Positions 46,740-58,543 of a DNA stretch of 64,000 bases are shown piece after piece. The position numbers and the translations under genes are program-made. The notes beneath the pieces are model-generated. The model did not search any database, was not told the DNA's origin, and worked only from the letters and a program-made list of their open reading frames with translations. Origin of the DNA: Triatoma infestans. Taxonomy: Eukaryota; Arthropoda; Insecta; Hemiptera; Reduviidae. The stretch lies in NCBI GenBank assembly GCA_011037195.1, contig JAAEAF010000286.1, positions 124,001 to 188,000 of the forward strand, in the 5' to 3' direction. Every line of letters begins with the position of its first letter. Position 1 is the first letter of the stretch.

Positions 46740-47510
46740 TCTTGAGCCGGAAACGGTTTTTTTTTCTTAAAGTATTGCAAAAATGTGTATGTGTGAGTAT
46801 TTGTGATTTTTTTGTGTAGGTGACCAAAAAATCGTAGGAAACGCAAACTTGATATGCCATTCGGGCATCAGGAGTAAAGTCGACAGTAACAGTAAATTTT
46901 CAGTTTTTCTTGTTTGATTAAATTTGTGGCACTACCCGTCACTTAAGATGGTTGGTACTGAACTGATTATTAAAACCAAAAGGCGATGTTTTATCCTCCC
47001 CACCCTTTTATTTTTTTATTATTTAACAAAATGAATATCTCTGAGAGAATGAGAACAAGTGTCCCAACGTAGCGGTTAGTTTAGTAACTAAATTACATTG
47101 GGGGGCAGAATTGGCGGTGATTCCTAATGCACCCTTTCTGTGTGAGCGCCACAATTCGGTACGTCCCCGCCGATTTGACAGGCTAGCCTCTTTTACCCCA
47201 TTTGGGATTTCTATACAAAGTTGAATTCAGTCGGCGAGTATCTACCTTACCGTTTACATCTTAGTAGAATTTTTGTTTTGTTTTTTAAATAATAAATTAT
47301 AATTTTTTTTTAATTTAATTTAAAATTTTTGTAATGAACTATTTAAAAAAAATATTATGTGTGCGTGCGTGCGTGTCATATAGATGTGTATAATAAAAAA
47401 TGTTAATTTTTTTTTTTTAAACTTTTAGTGACCAGTTTCAGTGTTTTTTAAAAATAATTATTTAATACTTTTTAACGGAACCAAACAGAGTAGTTGATAA
47501 CTTTTACAGT
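46740..47510. other. Family A scrap and a GC-rich patch
   Basis: About 46740-46900 has family A words in reverse (AAAAATCGTAGGAAACGCAA, CTTGATATGCCATTCGG). About 47095-47225 is GC-rich (GGGGCAGAATTGGCGGTGAT, CGCCACAATTCGGTACG) and could be a SINE remnant, but no A or B box is convincing. Confidence 0.35.
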
Positions 47511-47652
47511 ATGCAGTGTTGGCAGATTTGTTTAAATATTATTCTGCTTAGTTCTATCGTTACGTCGCTGAAATTTACAGCTGATCAGCTGAAGAATACC
47601 GTATTTCCTAGAAAACTGTCAATGGATATCGATGTTGATCCATGTAAAGCAG
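47511..47652 (+). CDS. Candidate first coding exon of a secreted protein gene
   Basis: ATG at 47511 opens a classic signal peptide: MQCWQICLNIILLSSIVTS, with a hydrophobic core and a small residue before a likely cut. A mature start of LKFTADQLKNTVFPRKLSMD follows, then IDVDPCKA. A donor AAGCAG|GTAATA closes the exon at 47652 in phase 1. DPCKAG at an exon edge is often followed by a Cys-rich module such as an LDL-receptor class A repeat, but no second exon is visible in the remaining 16 kb. It could be a chance frame; against that, the signal peptide is well formed and its surroundings are not repeats. Confidence 0.4.
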
Positions 47653-48659
47653 GTAATATGTCATGTTTTATTAATATCTCAAAATTGTATTTATTTATTA
47701 TTTATTTCCGAAAATAAAACACCATAGAAATGCGCGTTCATATCTTTATTTATTAAAAAGATTACCTCGTGTAATTTTAACGTGATTTTTTTAAATAGTA
47801 CTATTACTATGTTAACGTATCTTTTCTTTAATCTAAAATTATGATACTGTTTGATAAGAACAAGCCAATAGAATTCCAAGTTATTTTCAAATCATAATTT
47901 TTATTAATAATCTCAGCATTTGTGTAATCATCTGCAAAAATGAAGAAATAAAAAGAAAATTTGCAGATTAAAACATTTCAAGTGATAAAAATTTAAAAAC
48001 CTAAACATTAAAAACAATTTAAAATTATTAGGTTTTAATATTTATTATACAATTTATCATATAATCCATCAGATTGATAAGTCGTTTTATTATCATTATT
48101 AATTTCTTTTACTATAAGGGAAAATGTTCTATTCACCGAAACTCCTCTGAATAAAAAAACAATAAGTTTTTTAGCGATTTCTCTGGATGTGTGTTTGTGA
48201 GTGTATCAATAGAATAACTCAAACCGAGAAAAATGACAGGAAGCACAAAATTGGTACTTCCATTTAGCTCACCAAGTTTCAACGAGCGGTACGGCCTACA
48301 ATTTTCCTTCAATAAAACACACCTCGAACAATAAATGCCATCTAGTAGATCACATGGCATTTTTGGCGTAGTTTAGTTTAACTGGAGTTTCTCACTCAAT
48401 ATAGACTCTTAAGAGCAGATTTTTTTACTATAATAAATAAGAATTGTTTGGCTCAAATGGTTGCAAAATGGATTTTTTTAAATTATTTTTGAAAGTTAGC
48501 TACAAGCTTTCCAGACTTTTAACATAAGTGAAAATAGGAATTGGAAATTTTTGGAAAAATTCTATGTTTTTCCACAGCTTCCCTGCACTTCCTAAAGATG
48601 TTTATCACTGTATAAGTTTTCCATTTTTTTATTTTCACCATCTCTGTTTATTGATTTGT
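47653..48659. other. AT-rich, nothing recognised
   Basis: If 47511-47652 is an exon, this is the start of a long intron. No further exon-like sequence was found on the plus strand. Confidence 0.4.
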
Positions 48660-48935
48660 ATGTGAGTTTCTGCCTGACATAGGATACTTCGTTTTCGTGG
48701 ATTCTGAACGGTTACGGGTTTTTTCCATTGTCAGAGTCTGGTAGATTTTCGTAGACCTACACTTCAGTTAATACTACACTTAATGTAGTATGTAAAAGAA
48801 AAATTAAAAGCTAGAAGGCAACGCCAGTATATATAAAATTGATGATCCGACAATGGAAGAAAATCCAAAACGGTTCAGAATTGACGAAACAGAAGCATTC
48901 TATGGCGGACCCAGCATCGTGGACCCAACCACCTG
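48660..48935. mobile_element. Family C inverted element with hammerhead-like cores
   Basis: The left arm on the minus strand (48736 to 48701) reads CTCTGACAATGG, AAAAAACCC, GTAACCGTTCAGAAT. The right arm on the plus strand (about 48845-48885) reads CCGACAATGGAAGAAAATCC, AAAACGGTTCAGAAT, TGACGAAACAGAAGC. The two arms mirror each other, as in family B, and the right end has GGACCCAACCACCTG, close to the family B terminus. Core bases are mutated in both arms (CTGACAA; GTAA or AAAA for GAAA). Confidence 0.5.
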
Positions 48936-49319
48936 TTCAACTATTCCGTTTTATTGTCTCTGATTTTTGTAAGAGGAAGTATTGCAGTTGCCTCACATTT
49001 TCGAAACTATGTTTTCTCCTAAGTACGTATTGGAGATTCGGAAACACAAGTGTTTCATACACATTGAAGGTGTGAAATAAAGACTCCATTTTATTCTTTT
49101 AAACTTGGTTCTAAATACACATGACAAGCTCTATAATCAACTTTCACTTGAAAATATTTATCAGAGGAGAAATTGATTTTGGGTTTTCGTAAGGTATTTT
49201 AGGTAAGGCTTCCCTTTAAATAATAAGGCATAGGCTTTTCCTTTCATTAATTTACATTATGGTCACCTATGGTAACGTTTAAACATTAGATGTGATAATT
49301 AGATGTGATTATGAGAACT
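48936..49319. other. No gene recognised
   Basis: AT-rich with a faint family A word (CCTCACATTTTCGAAACTAT) at about 48990-49010. Confidence 0.35.
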
Positions 49320-50490
49320 GAATCCTCAGCGACTTAGAAGATCACTTTGGCGCCCTTGTTTGTGTTTGTAGATAGAATGTGATGGTCTGTAAAGTGTAAA
49401 TGACGTATATGTATGTGGTGGTGAGCTAAAGTCCCTGTGGGTATAGATGCGCAGAACTCTATTCGGGATATGGGGCCTCTCATAGAGAAGAAATTGCACT
49501 TACGCCACTCATTGTGCTCCACATATGCAATCACATCAATCTCGTCCCATTAAAAAACGCAAAGGCTCAGAGAGAAATCTTCGATATCATACAGCATCAA
49601 ATTGCAATCGCCAAATTTTAATGAATTTCTTGCGAGCATAATGCTCACTTTTCTCAAGAAGTTAAACGGTATTTCACCCATGGCTCCATAGACACGGAAA
49701 TGTACGAAATGAAAGGCTCAATGCGGATAGGCGTCCGCAAGGCCTCTCCTTTGTCAGCCTGTTGGCTCTTCGTTTCCTTGCATGTCCTTGTGGTCCGGCC
49801 TCCAGTGTTTCAGAGGCTATTATGGTCGCCAAGGATTCCAATCTTTATAAAATTATTCAAAAATCTTACATCTGCAACTGTTCGCCTTTAAAGATTTCAG
49901 TGCGGCCGTATTATCATAAAACCTTACAGTCCTTCTATCGTTACTTCTAAGATATTGAGCACGACTTAAATTGACTAAAGTTTCTGCCTGGAAGACTGAT
50001 TGACTGCTACCACGAGATATGACGATGCCGAAGTCAGCGTATTCAACAAAAACCGCCAGCCCCCGTTCTGGTGATCCTGAAGTCATCTGTGTATACTATG
50101 ATTTCAATTTTTTTCATGTTCGAATCAACAAGGTATTTAAGATCCCCATCTGAGGTTGTCACCCTGAATTTAGATTCAATGTGATAAATCGGTTTCATCA
50201 GATTTACATCCATGCGTACATAGTTGAAGGATATCCTCTGATTTCTCGATTAGCTTTCCATGCCCTTCAGCTCGGATTTGTAAGCGATTCGCAAATTATG
50301 GGTATAGGCGGTCCCCTCATATATCGATCTTAAAAAATAAATACATAGGTGGAAGTCTAAGAAGCATCTCTAAAGCCGCCGTGGGATTGGAGCTCATGAC
50401 ACCTGAAGGACGTCTGTCTCTGAGTCCTGAAATACTACATGACTCAATTACTTCTGCGAGCTGGTACACCCACGGGGACGTCAAAAAAAT
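49320..50490 (-). pseudogene. LINE ORF2 pseudogene with RNase H domain
   Basis: Minus-strand frames, read in order: NPTAALEMLLRLPPMYLF (about 50330-50390), the linker before RNase H typical of insect R1/LOA/I-type LINEs. Then KIEIIVYTDDF (about 50080-50115), where the first RNase H Asp is seen. Next SSQSVFQAETLVNLSRAQYL (the conserved Glu) and VRFYDNTAALKSLKANSC (second Asp) at 50000-49865. Then GNEEPTG and RRGLADAYPH near 49730-49770. Frameshifts and stops lie between blocks. No polymerase domain remains. The copy lies on the minus strand, like the fragment at 23860-24350. Confidence 0.7.
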
Positions 50491-51439
50491 ATATTGAAGT
50501 CGCGGTTAGTCCATTCTCTACTGAAAAATTAAAAGTTTAATATAAATTCCAAATTTGAAGACAATTTATCCCTAAGAATTGTGAGTATTCCATTAAGAGA
50601 ACATAAAAGTTTAGCTGGCTCAATTTACTGCAAAAGAGCTGAGAAAGTTTAAAAGTTTTAGAGCTTTGAAAATTAATAAATTATTCATAAAAATTAGAAC
50701 TTTAAAATTTTTCTATAAAAGATTCCTAGGATCAACGAATTATTCGATGAATTGTAGTGAATTGTTACGAAGATGATGAGATAAAATGAAAACCAAAGGA
50801 AAGTAACATATTTGCATAAATACATTCTGAAATGTATTTTAATTAAAAATATTTTATTTCATTTATTAAAATAAAACATAAAAATAATATTTTTCACTAA
50901 GCCAATAAAGTGTTTCCTTTCTCCTTAATATTAAGGACGATGATAAATTATATTTTTATCCTTTTCTTTTTTCATTCAAGTTTAATAAAATTGTGAAAAG
51001 TTTTTGAAAAGTATGGACTACTTTTCATAAAGTTTTTTAATTAGCCGTAACTAAAACTGTGAGAAATATAATTCCAGCTCTTATTTGAAAGGTCAAACAG
51101 CTCTTTTATATTAATTTTATTTTTTATTTATTTATTTATTTTTTCTGTTATGACAGTTGCTAGTTAATTTTAGTGTAAAAGCTGCTATTCCTGGGTTTAA
51201 TGAGTCACTGAGTATACTGCCCATTATCTGAATATCACTCTTGAAACTAATTAATGAGATTAAAATTCTAAAAGTTATAAGAGTGTAAATAGGTAGTTAA
51301 GTATAACATTATAGACCCATGAATTTGTGTTTAGGCAAACCTTCCTGACTTCTTTGTATTGTATGAAAGTCGTTCGAAAAGCTTGAATTTTATTCTTGGA
51401 CTATTAATTATATTTTATTTTCTCTTATTAATGTAACGT
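50491..51439. other. AT-rich, nothing recognised
   Basis: AT-rich DNA without exon-like frames or family modules. Confidence 0.45.
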
Positions 51440-52640
51440 AAGAGGAAGTGTGGCATTCGTGTTGGGTCTTTTTTGAAAAAGGATTTTTCACCAGAAATAG
51501 ATGCCCTACAGTCCATTTAGTTCCACAATTTTTACTTTCTTTAACTGCTGTTAGAAATCGTGACAAATTTTCGATATCGAATTTTCAGCGGAAATTCACG
51601 TTTTGAAGTCCCCTGAATCCAAAAAAATGGTTTTTAGAAAATAGTCTGTGTGTGTGAGTGTGTGTGAGAGAGAGAACTGCATAGCTGCTAAACGAAAAAT
51701 CGCAGAAAGTTTAACATTGACATTCCGAGGGTATCAACAGAGGCACGGCTGCAACGATTTTTTTTTAAGTCTCATTTATATAACTACACATACAAAGAGT
51801 ATAACTTTAATTTGAAATATTTTTCTGTGAAAATTCATTTAAGGGAGCTTTTGGGGTAGAAGTAGGATATGTTTTCCTCTGTGTTATTTTATTTTATTAT
51901 ATAATTGTATCATCTAAATAATATTAAATAAAATTGAATATGTTACCAATATTCCAAGTTTGAAGAAATATTCAAATTTGAAGAAAATCTTAACCGCAAG
52001 TGCTTTTCTACTAATCAGTTTTTTATTTTTCTGAGATTTTCTCAAAAACGACGTCAACAATTTTCTCTTAGTTAGTAGATCGTCCACACTTGTAAGAAGC
52101 TACAACTTTTATTTGAAACATTTTTCCGGAAAAATTCATTTGAGTGGTTTTTGGGAAAGGATCGGACAGAAGTTTTTTGTTCGAAAATCCTTAACCGGAT
52201 GTTTAATCGCTTCATTGTAGGGATTTCTTGATTTTTCTTTCTTTCCTTTGTTTTCTTTTGGTATTAATTTTGTCGAAAACAGCTTTCAACAATTTTCTTT
52301 GATCGTTGTGTTCACACTGCACACTTGAAATTCTATCATATCTATATTACTGTATGTTTGGAAGTTTGAAGGGGAAGTGGCTACAAAGCCAAAACCACTT
52401 TTCCTAAGATCGGTATGGATTTTGGCATACTATCACTTCTTCTATAAATATCCATCTATATAAAGTTTCAGAAAATCGTCACGGAGCCATTTTCAACACA
52501 AACACAAACTATTTTCTGCCTAATCAATTTATCGTGTTGCCTAGGAAACCTCAATACCATGTATTTATAGGGAAAATTTAATTGCGGAAATTTACAGGAT
52601 TGCAATACTACCTCTCATTACAATATATCAGGTTTGAGCT
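51440..52640 (-). repeat. Family A repeats, reverse orientation
   Basis: AGAGGAAGTGTGGCATTCGT and TTTTCACCAGAAATAG begin a copy. A second start at about 51530 (TTTACTTTCTTTAACTGCTG) passes through TTTTCAGCGGAAATTCACGT, TTGAAGTCCCCTGAATCC and a GT microsatellite. The internal units CAAAGAGTATAACTTTAAT and GAAGCTACAACTTTTATTTG (52095-52114) follow. Heavily diverged. Confidence 0.6.
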
Positions 52641-55309
52641 TCCTTAAGTTTTCTTTTTTCAAGTAATTGTCCACACAGACACAATAACACAACTTGACCG
52701 AGGGAATGGAAGTCCACTTTTGACGCAGGGATAATTTTGTAAACATTTTTATTTTTAAAAAACATTCCATTTCAGCCTTAATCCATAGATTTTATTCTTT
52801 CTTTAAACGTTGAACGTTCCGTAAATAGTCTGTTTTGCAGTTGAAATTATTCTAGTAGGAAATTATGCATGGCTTATGAATTATATTTCTCTTTTTCTAA
52901 AGCCTTTGGATATAATCGGAAACGGAAAGCCAATTTTATGATCTTTAAAGGAGTAAATTAACTCCTGTACTAACTTTATAACGTTTAAACCGTACGCTGG
53001 ATAATTGTAGCAGTTAGGCAGATATTGTAACAGAAGTTTTTTATTGTTAGCACTGAGAGAAACAGATTTTATTTATGACTATTAGTGTGTAACTTACTAC
53101 ACATTAATGAATATCGAAGAAAAGAAAATGGAAATTCAAACGAAAAAAAAATTACAGTAATTCTTAAAATCTCGTTATTTATTTTGTTTTATCTTCTGGT
53201 CAATACATATGTTTGTGAACAAAATATCTTTAAAAAAGGAACAATCGCAGGAAGCTCAAACTGGTTATTTCGTTTAGAAATTACCACAACTGTTTCTTAC
53301 AAGTAGTTCGCATAATAATTTTATTTCAAACATTTTTATGCTTTACATATATCTATTATATTATATATATATTTATATATATATATATCATATTATATTG
53401 AATGCACTTCTAGGGAGCTATAAAGTTAACCTTCTCTCTAAATTACCATTTCTGTGTCTTGTATGGTATGAAACTATATCTTATATAATGTTAAGGTAAA
53501 TTTGAAGATAAAAAACAATTAACAAGAAGTGTGACTTTACGGTGTTGTTTTCTGAGTTTTTCAGGAATTTTTGAGAAGTTGATCGATATTTTTTTTTTTT
53601 TGAAGTTGGAATGGTAACTACAATGGTAACTAAATCTACAGTTTTATTTGAAACATTTTCACGGAAAAACTATTAAAAACTGATTATGAAGGGCATCTGA
53701 GCATTTGTGAGATTAGAACATTTGTAGATTTCAAACAAGACACTGGATTGCTAGACTTGGTTGTAATCTCGTTCACTTATTACTGTGCCACTTGATTAAT
53801 TAATTATTCATTTGGTTTTATTATTATTTATTAATTTCATCAAAGAAATGATGATGCTTCCAGAAAAAAACTTGCTGCTTTAAGATAATAAATAAATAAG
53901 ATAGATAGGAAGAAATAGGAAAAAAGAATATAGATAATTATCAGGAGAAAAGGAAAGTACAGGAGCTATGGCTTCTTAAATTTTCTCCTTTTTACTTTTT
54001 ATTTTATTAAAAACCACTTCTTATTAGAGTTTAGTCATGAAAGTACGAATTTGTGCATTTTTTGTTTTTCTATTTTATCGCATCACTTGATTATACTTTT
54101 AAAATGATCTTGACCAATTGATTGGTAAATTCTGTTGAGAATTTCGCAATTGCACACTTCTCATATGACGTAATTGCAAACGCCATATGACGTATATTTC
54201 AATGTTATAATTTATCTATGAGAAACTTAAGAGACACATAGCTATATCCATATACGTCGTCTTGATGGATATCTACTTGCTGACAATTAGAGGAGACAAA
54301 TAACTAACTGGTTACAAATAACAAATCCACTGCTTCCTAGAAGAACTGTTGTGGCTTCCTTGCATGTTTCTCTGTGCATTACTTGGTCATCGGGATTATG
54401 TCAGATTTATATAAATGGAAGTTTGTTAGTTTGTATGTGTGTTTGAATTAGTCTGTAACTGCATGGCTGAACCAAAATTGTAGCTCATATCAATCCAATT
54501 CTTTAGTCCAAATCTGTGGTCTGAAGGTATTCTTAATTTTTTTAGACTGGTGATACCCTTACAATACACCTCTGCCAATATTATGGAACCCCGATTGACA
54601 GATTATTACCGGCATTTTCTATTACCAACTAAATATAATATCTAGTGATTTAGATTATCTACATTATTTCGAATCAAGTCACCCGTTGAAGCGACACTTT
54701 TTGCACAGAATTTCAGATTTTGGGAATACTAAAATAAATGTTTACTGGTAATGCCAATGTGATATTTTAGAGAACATAAACACGTGATTGGACGGTGAGA
54801 TTTACCAATGAAATGTGCTGAACATACGTCAATCATCATCAGCCAGGTCATTGCATAATAATAGAATTTTCGGCTGTTCTAATTTTAAATAATAAAATAA
54901 TATTCAAAATAAATTTTATTAAAATTATAAATCTTTCACTTTTAATCGGGGATTTTTTTTTATAATTTTATTGATTTAATAAAATTTTAATTGAAAAATA
55001 AAGCTTTCTAATGAGGCGCCATTAATTCTATCAGGTTTTTTTTGAAAGGGTTCATTGATAAAAGTTTATCAAATTATTATTTGCTATTTACGATAGTTCT
55101 CTATCCCCACCACTGCACTTTTCTGTTGTGTGTTTAGACGATATGTGAGAAATTTATATTCTTTACTAGCATAATTAAACGATTCATTGACTATTTAGAG
55201 ATACATTGTTGTTTAATAATATTAATTTTTTTTTGTTTGCGATATCCACTGAAAACAGCAGTAATTTTTTATAATTCTCAAATGATGCTATGAGATCAAT
55301 TTTTTTTAA
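52641..55309. other. No gene recognised
   Basis: AT-rich DNA with a TA microsatellite at about 53347-53398 and a few family A words (about 53240-53290). The frame at 53085-53306 overlaps these and is not called a gene. No RNA gene seen. Confidence 0.4.
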
Positions 55310-55700
55310 TACAATGTGTGAAACTGTTACACGACTTTCTCTTCTCTTAATTGACACAGTTTCTTCACTTTGGAAATTTTACTAAACGTTTGGATGCCGT
55401 TAATTAATAACTAAGTGGTGGTGAGTAAGTGGAGTGGGGTGGGGGTGTAAGTAAGTGGTGGGGAGTCCTACATTACTGACAGTAAGGTTAGTCTTCACGA
55501 TATACCCACTAAAATGGATTTGTTATATAACAAATATTTCAAATAAAAACGATAGGTTTATTAGTATTTCAAGATATAAGGAAATCGTTCAAGTCGGTTT
55601 TGAGGAAATTCTAAGAAGCTCAAAAAACTACTTTGTAAAATCGTTTTTTCGGTCAACAGAACTTCCAACATGGAATACTTACTTTCAACATGCAATAATA
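55310..55700 (+). repeat. Family A repeat, partial copy
   Basis: Opens ACAATGTGTGAAACTGTTAC and ACGACTTTCTCTTCTC. Continues with CAAATATTTCAAATAAAAAC, TCGGTTTTGAGGAAATTCT and TTTTCGGTCAACAGAACTTC. Truncated before the microsatellite module. Confidence 0.5.
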
Positions 55701-56837
55701 CATTTAATGAACTTCAATTTGGTGTAGGTGGTAGAACCGTACATGGTACTGTTGTGGACTACCGAAGCAAGCTTAATTTCGCATTTTCCCCAAAACTCTG
55801 CTGTACGACTTTAGGAAAGACCCAATACTCTTCAAATATCTAGTTTTATATACAGAAGCTACTAAACCTTCTCTGATACATGATCGGTTGCAAGCCCCCC
55901 GGAGATGAACTCGAGTTTCCTCCATCTCCAGATCTAAATACCTTTTCATTTTATGCCTAGCTTCTTCAGATGTCTTCAGCCTCATGTTTTCCTCAAATTG
56001 ATACAAGTCTTAGATATTTTCCAATATCAAAAGCGACTTTATTGAATCTTTGTTTTTCTCATTTTGTCTGCTTAGTATTTACATATTGGGTTTTCAGTGG
56101 TACCTGTAACATTTTGTTTGGAAAATTGATCTTTGAGAATTCTGAAGGAGGTGCGACGTTTTGGACTTAGTCTAACTATATATAAGCAAACAAGCAAAAT
56201 GTTTTAGTTTTTATTTTATTTCATTTTTTTTATATGCCAAATTTTGAAACGTTCCTATTTTTCGGGCATTTGCCTTATTTGAAGTTTGTGCACTGCAACA
56301 AGGGCTGCAATCTGAAAAAAAAAAAAAATTATTACATTGAAATCTGGTATCAACTATAGTTATTATAGTTTTACTAATCGAGGCCAGAAAATCACAATTT
56401 TAATTAATTTCCCTACGCTATAACTAAAGTTAATCAAACTTAATTAAAACGAAAATAAAAAAAATAAATTGCTTTATTTACTATATCAACAACTTACAAT
56501 TCCTTGATAATTTAAAATGTTTTGCAATATGGAACTATCCAGTAGATAAAAAAGAAAATATTATAGTTGCTCTGTTATAAATTGTTTGCAAACATGCAAC
56601 CCAATTGCACCAACAATGCACGTGACGTGTGTTAATAATAATTGTATTTATTAGTAAACAAATTAAAAAGAAAAATCTTCATTGTTACAATAAATCATAT
56701 TGCGTAATGAATTCCTGCCGTTTACAGAACTAAATGGTTAACGATAGTCAATTTTCTTTTTCTTTTTAATACTTATGTATAACAGCTGATTAATATGCCA
56801 ATTATTCCACTAAAAATAGTAGCTAAATTTGTATTTT
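55701..56837. other. No gene recognised
   Basis: AT-rich DNA that flanks the LINE insertion. The frames at 55773-56006 (-) and 55970-56170 (+) overlap and match nothing I know. Confidence 0.4.
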
Positions 56838-56849
56838 AATTCAATAGAG
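56838..56849. repeat. Left target-site duplication of the LINE
   Basis: AATTCAATAGAG here is repeated exactly at 61350-61361, directly after the A-rich 3' tail. A 12-bp exact repeat at both edges of a recognisable LINE is the expected mark of target-primed integration. Confidence 0.85.
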
Positions 56850-57259
56850 GAGAATCAATTAAGAAATCAGCTGGTAGCAAATGTAAACAAATTGCTTAAA
56901 GTTTGTCTACATTTTGAGAGTAATTTCTAGTACTTGAAAGAGTGTAAATTTGTGCTTCTTATTACAGACTGATGTGTTATTTACATACTTATAAGTGAAC
57001 AATAATCAACTTTTGAAGTTTATTTTATTAAGAACTAAAATTGAACTGATAAATAACTAACCTATAAGTGAGTACCTTTTGTGACATTTTACAAACTATA
57101 AGTGGAAAAAAAAAAATTATTTCTTGTAAGATAATTTTATTAATTCTCCTTTTTATTTCTATTAGTTATGTATTCATTATTCTTTATTTAAGTGATATTG
57201 TATTGTTTAATTTATTTATTTATATTTATTTAACCTGTTATATTTAATTTACGTCTCTT

Positions 57260-58543
57260 AATGTTGAACCATACATCAGCTCCTCAGATGAGTCAACCGC
57301 TTCTACCACTATTAATTCCTTAAAAAGAAACATTCCAAAAAACATTCAACATTTCTCCACCAAAAAATAAGAAGGGTTCACAAACCACAGTGGCTACTAA
57401 GAAAAATAAATCAGCAAGTAACATACAAACAAACACCTTACCCCAGACTGCCATCAACAATTATCAACCTTCAGGAACCAGCCATCAACTCAACAGTGAT
57501 CCCTCCTTAGACGAAACAATAACAGCCCCACCAGGAGTCCTAACGTATAATCCTTTTTCACCTATTGACGTAACCGATGAAATGGAAACGACAGCTACAG
57601 CTTCAGCAACACCACGGGCCCATAAACTTCCGCCTATTTACATTAAAAACGTAACTAGGTATGCTGACCTCTGCAAAGCTCTCTCAGAATTAGTCGGAGC
57701 CGACAGCTTTATTGTAAAGCTCGGATCACCGACCTAATTGTTAATGCCAACACCATAGATAGCTATAGGAGTATCATGCGTTTATCTAAACGACAAACGA
57801 GCTGAATACCATAGATATCAGTTGCAGCAAGATAAAGCTTATCGTGTAGTAATCAGACATCTGCACCATTCTACACCATCTGAACTTAAAAAGCAACAAT
57901 TAGCAGAACTGGGCCATACTGTACGCAATGTGTCTCCAGTAATCCATCCAATCACCAAGCAGTCTTTACCCCTGTTCATCGTGGATCTAGAACCTAATGC
58001 CAATAATAAACATATCTTTGATATCGAAGTATTATGCTTTACCAAAATTAAAGTAGAAGAGCCTCACAAGCAGCGTCTGATCATTCAGTGTAAACGCTGT
58101 CAAGAATATGGACATAGCAAGTCCTATTGCCAACATCGACCTCTATGTGTGAAGTGCGCAGGAGAGCATTTCACCCCAGAGTGTATCAAGCAACGCAACA
58201 CTCCCGCCAAATGTGTATTATGCAATGGCGAACATCCCGCCAATTACAAAGGCTACGCAATATATAGAGAACTCCAACGAGCCAAGAGGACACCCCCAGT
58301 ATAGAGCCATCCATCAAACCAGTATGCTTCTCATTGTCAAACCCAGGATACTCTGCAGCTAATCAACCTACTGACTTCCCGCCACTCAAGAATTCAAGCC
58401 AGATAAAACATAATAACAATAGATCTACATATTCTCAGGTGGTCGCGAGGCTTGCATCTGCTCAGTCTTCCGCACAGCCGTCCACATCTGCCTCATCGCC
58501 TGATATGTCTTCTCTCCTTAACTCCTTTCTTTCAGACTTCAAA
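57260..58543 (+). pseudogene. LINE ORF1 (gag-like, zinc knuckles), broken
   Basis: The likely start lies near 57260, where a short acidic Ser-rich frame leads into the main part. Blocks at 57390-57737 (MATKKNKSASNIQTNTLP to VGADSFIVKLG) and 57822-58304 are in different frames, so at least one frameshift occurs at about 57735-57820. The RNA-binding part has three knuckles at about 58089-58260: CKRCQEYGHSKSYC, CVKCAGEHFTPEC and CVLCNGEHPANYKG. In the third, the last Cys is replaced by Tyr (GYAIY where GC is usual). After another shift the C-terminal Ser/Thr/Gln-rich region runs to about 58543. The encoded protein would package the LINE RNA. Confidence 0.75.
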
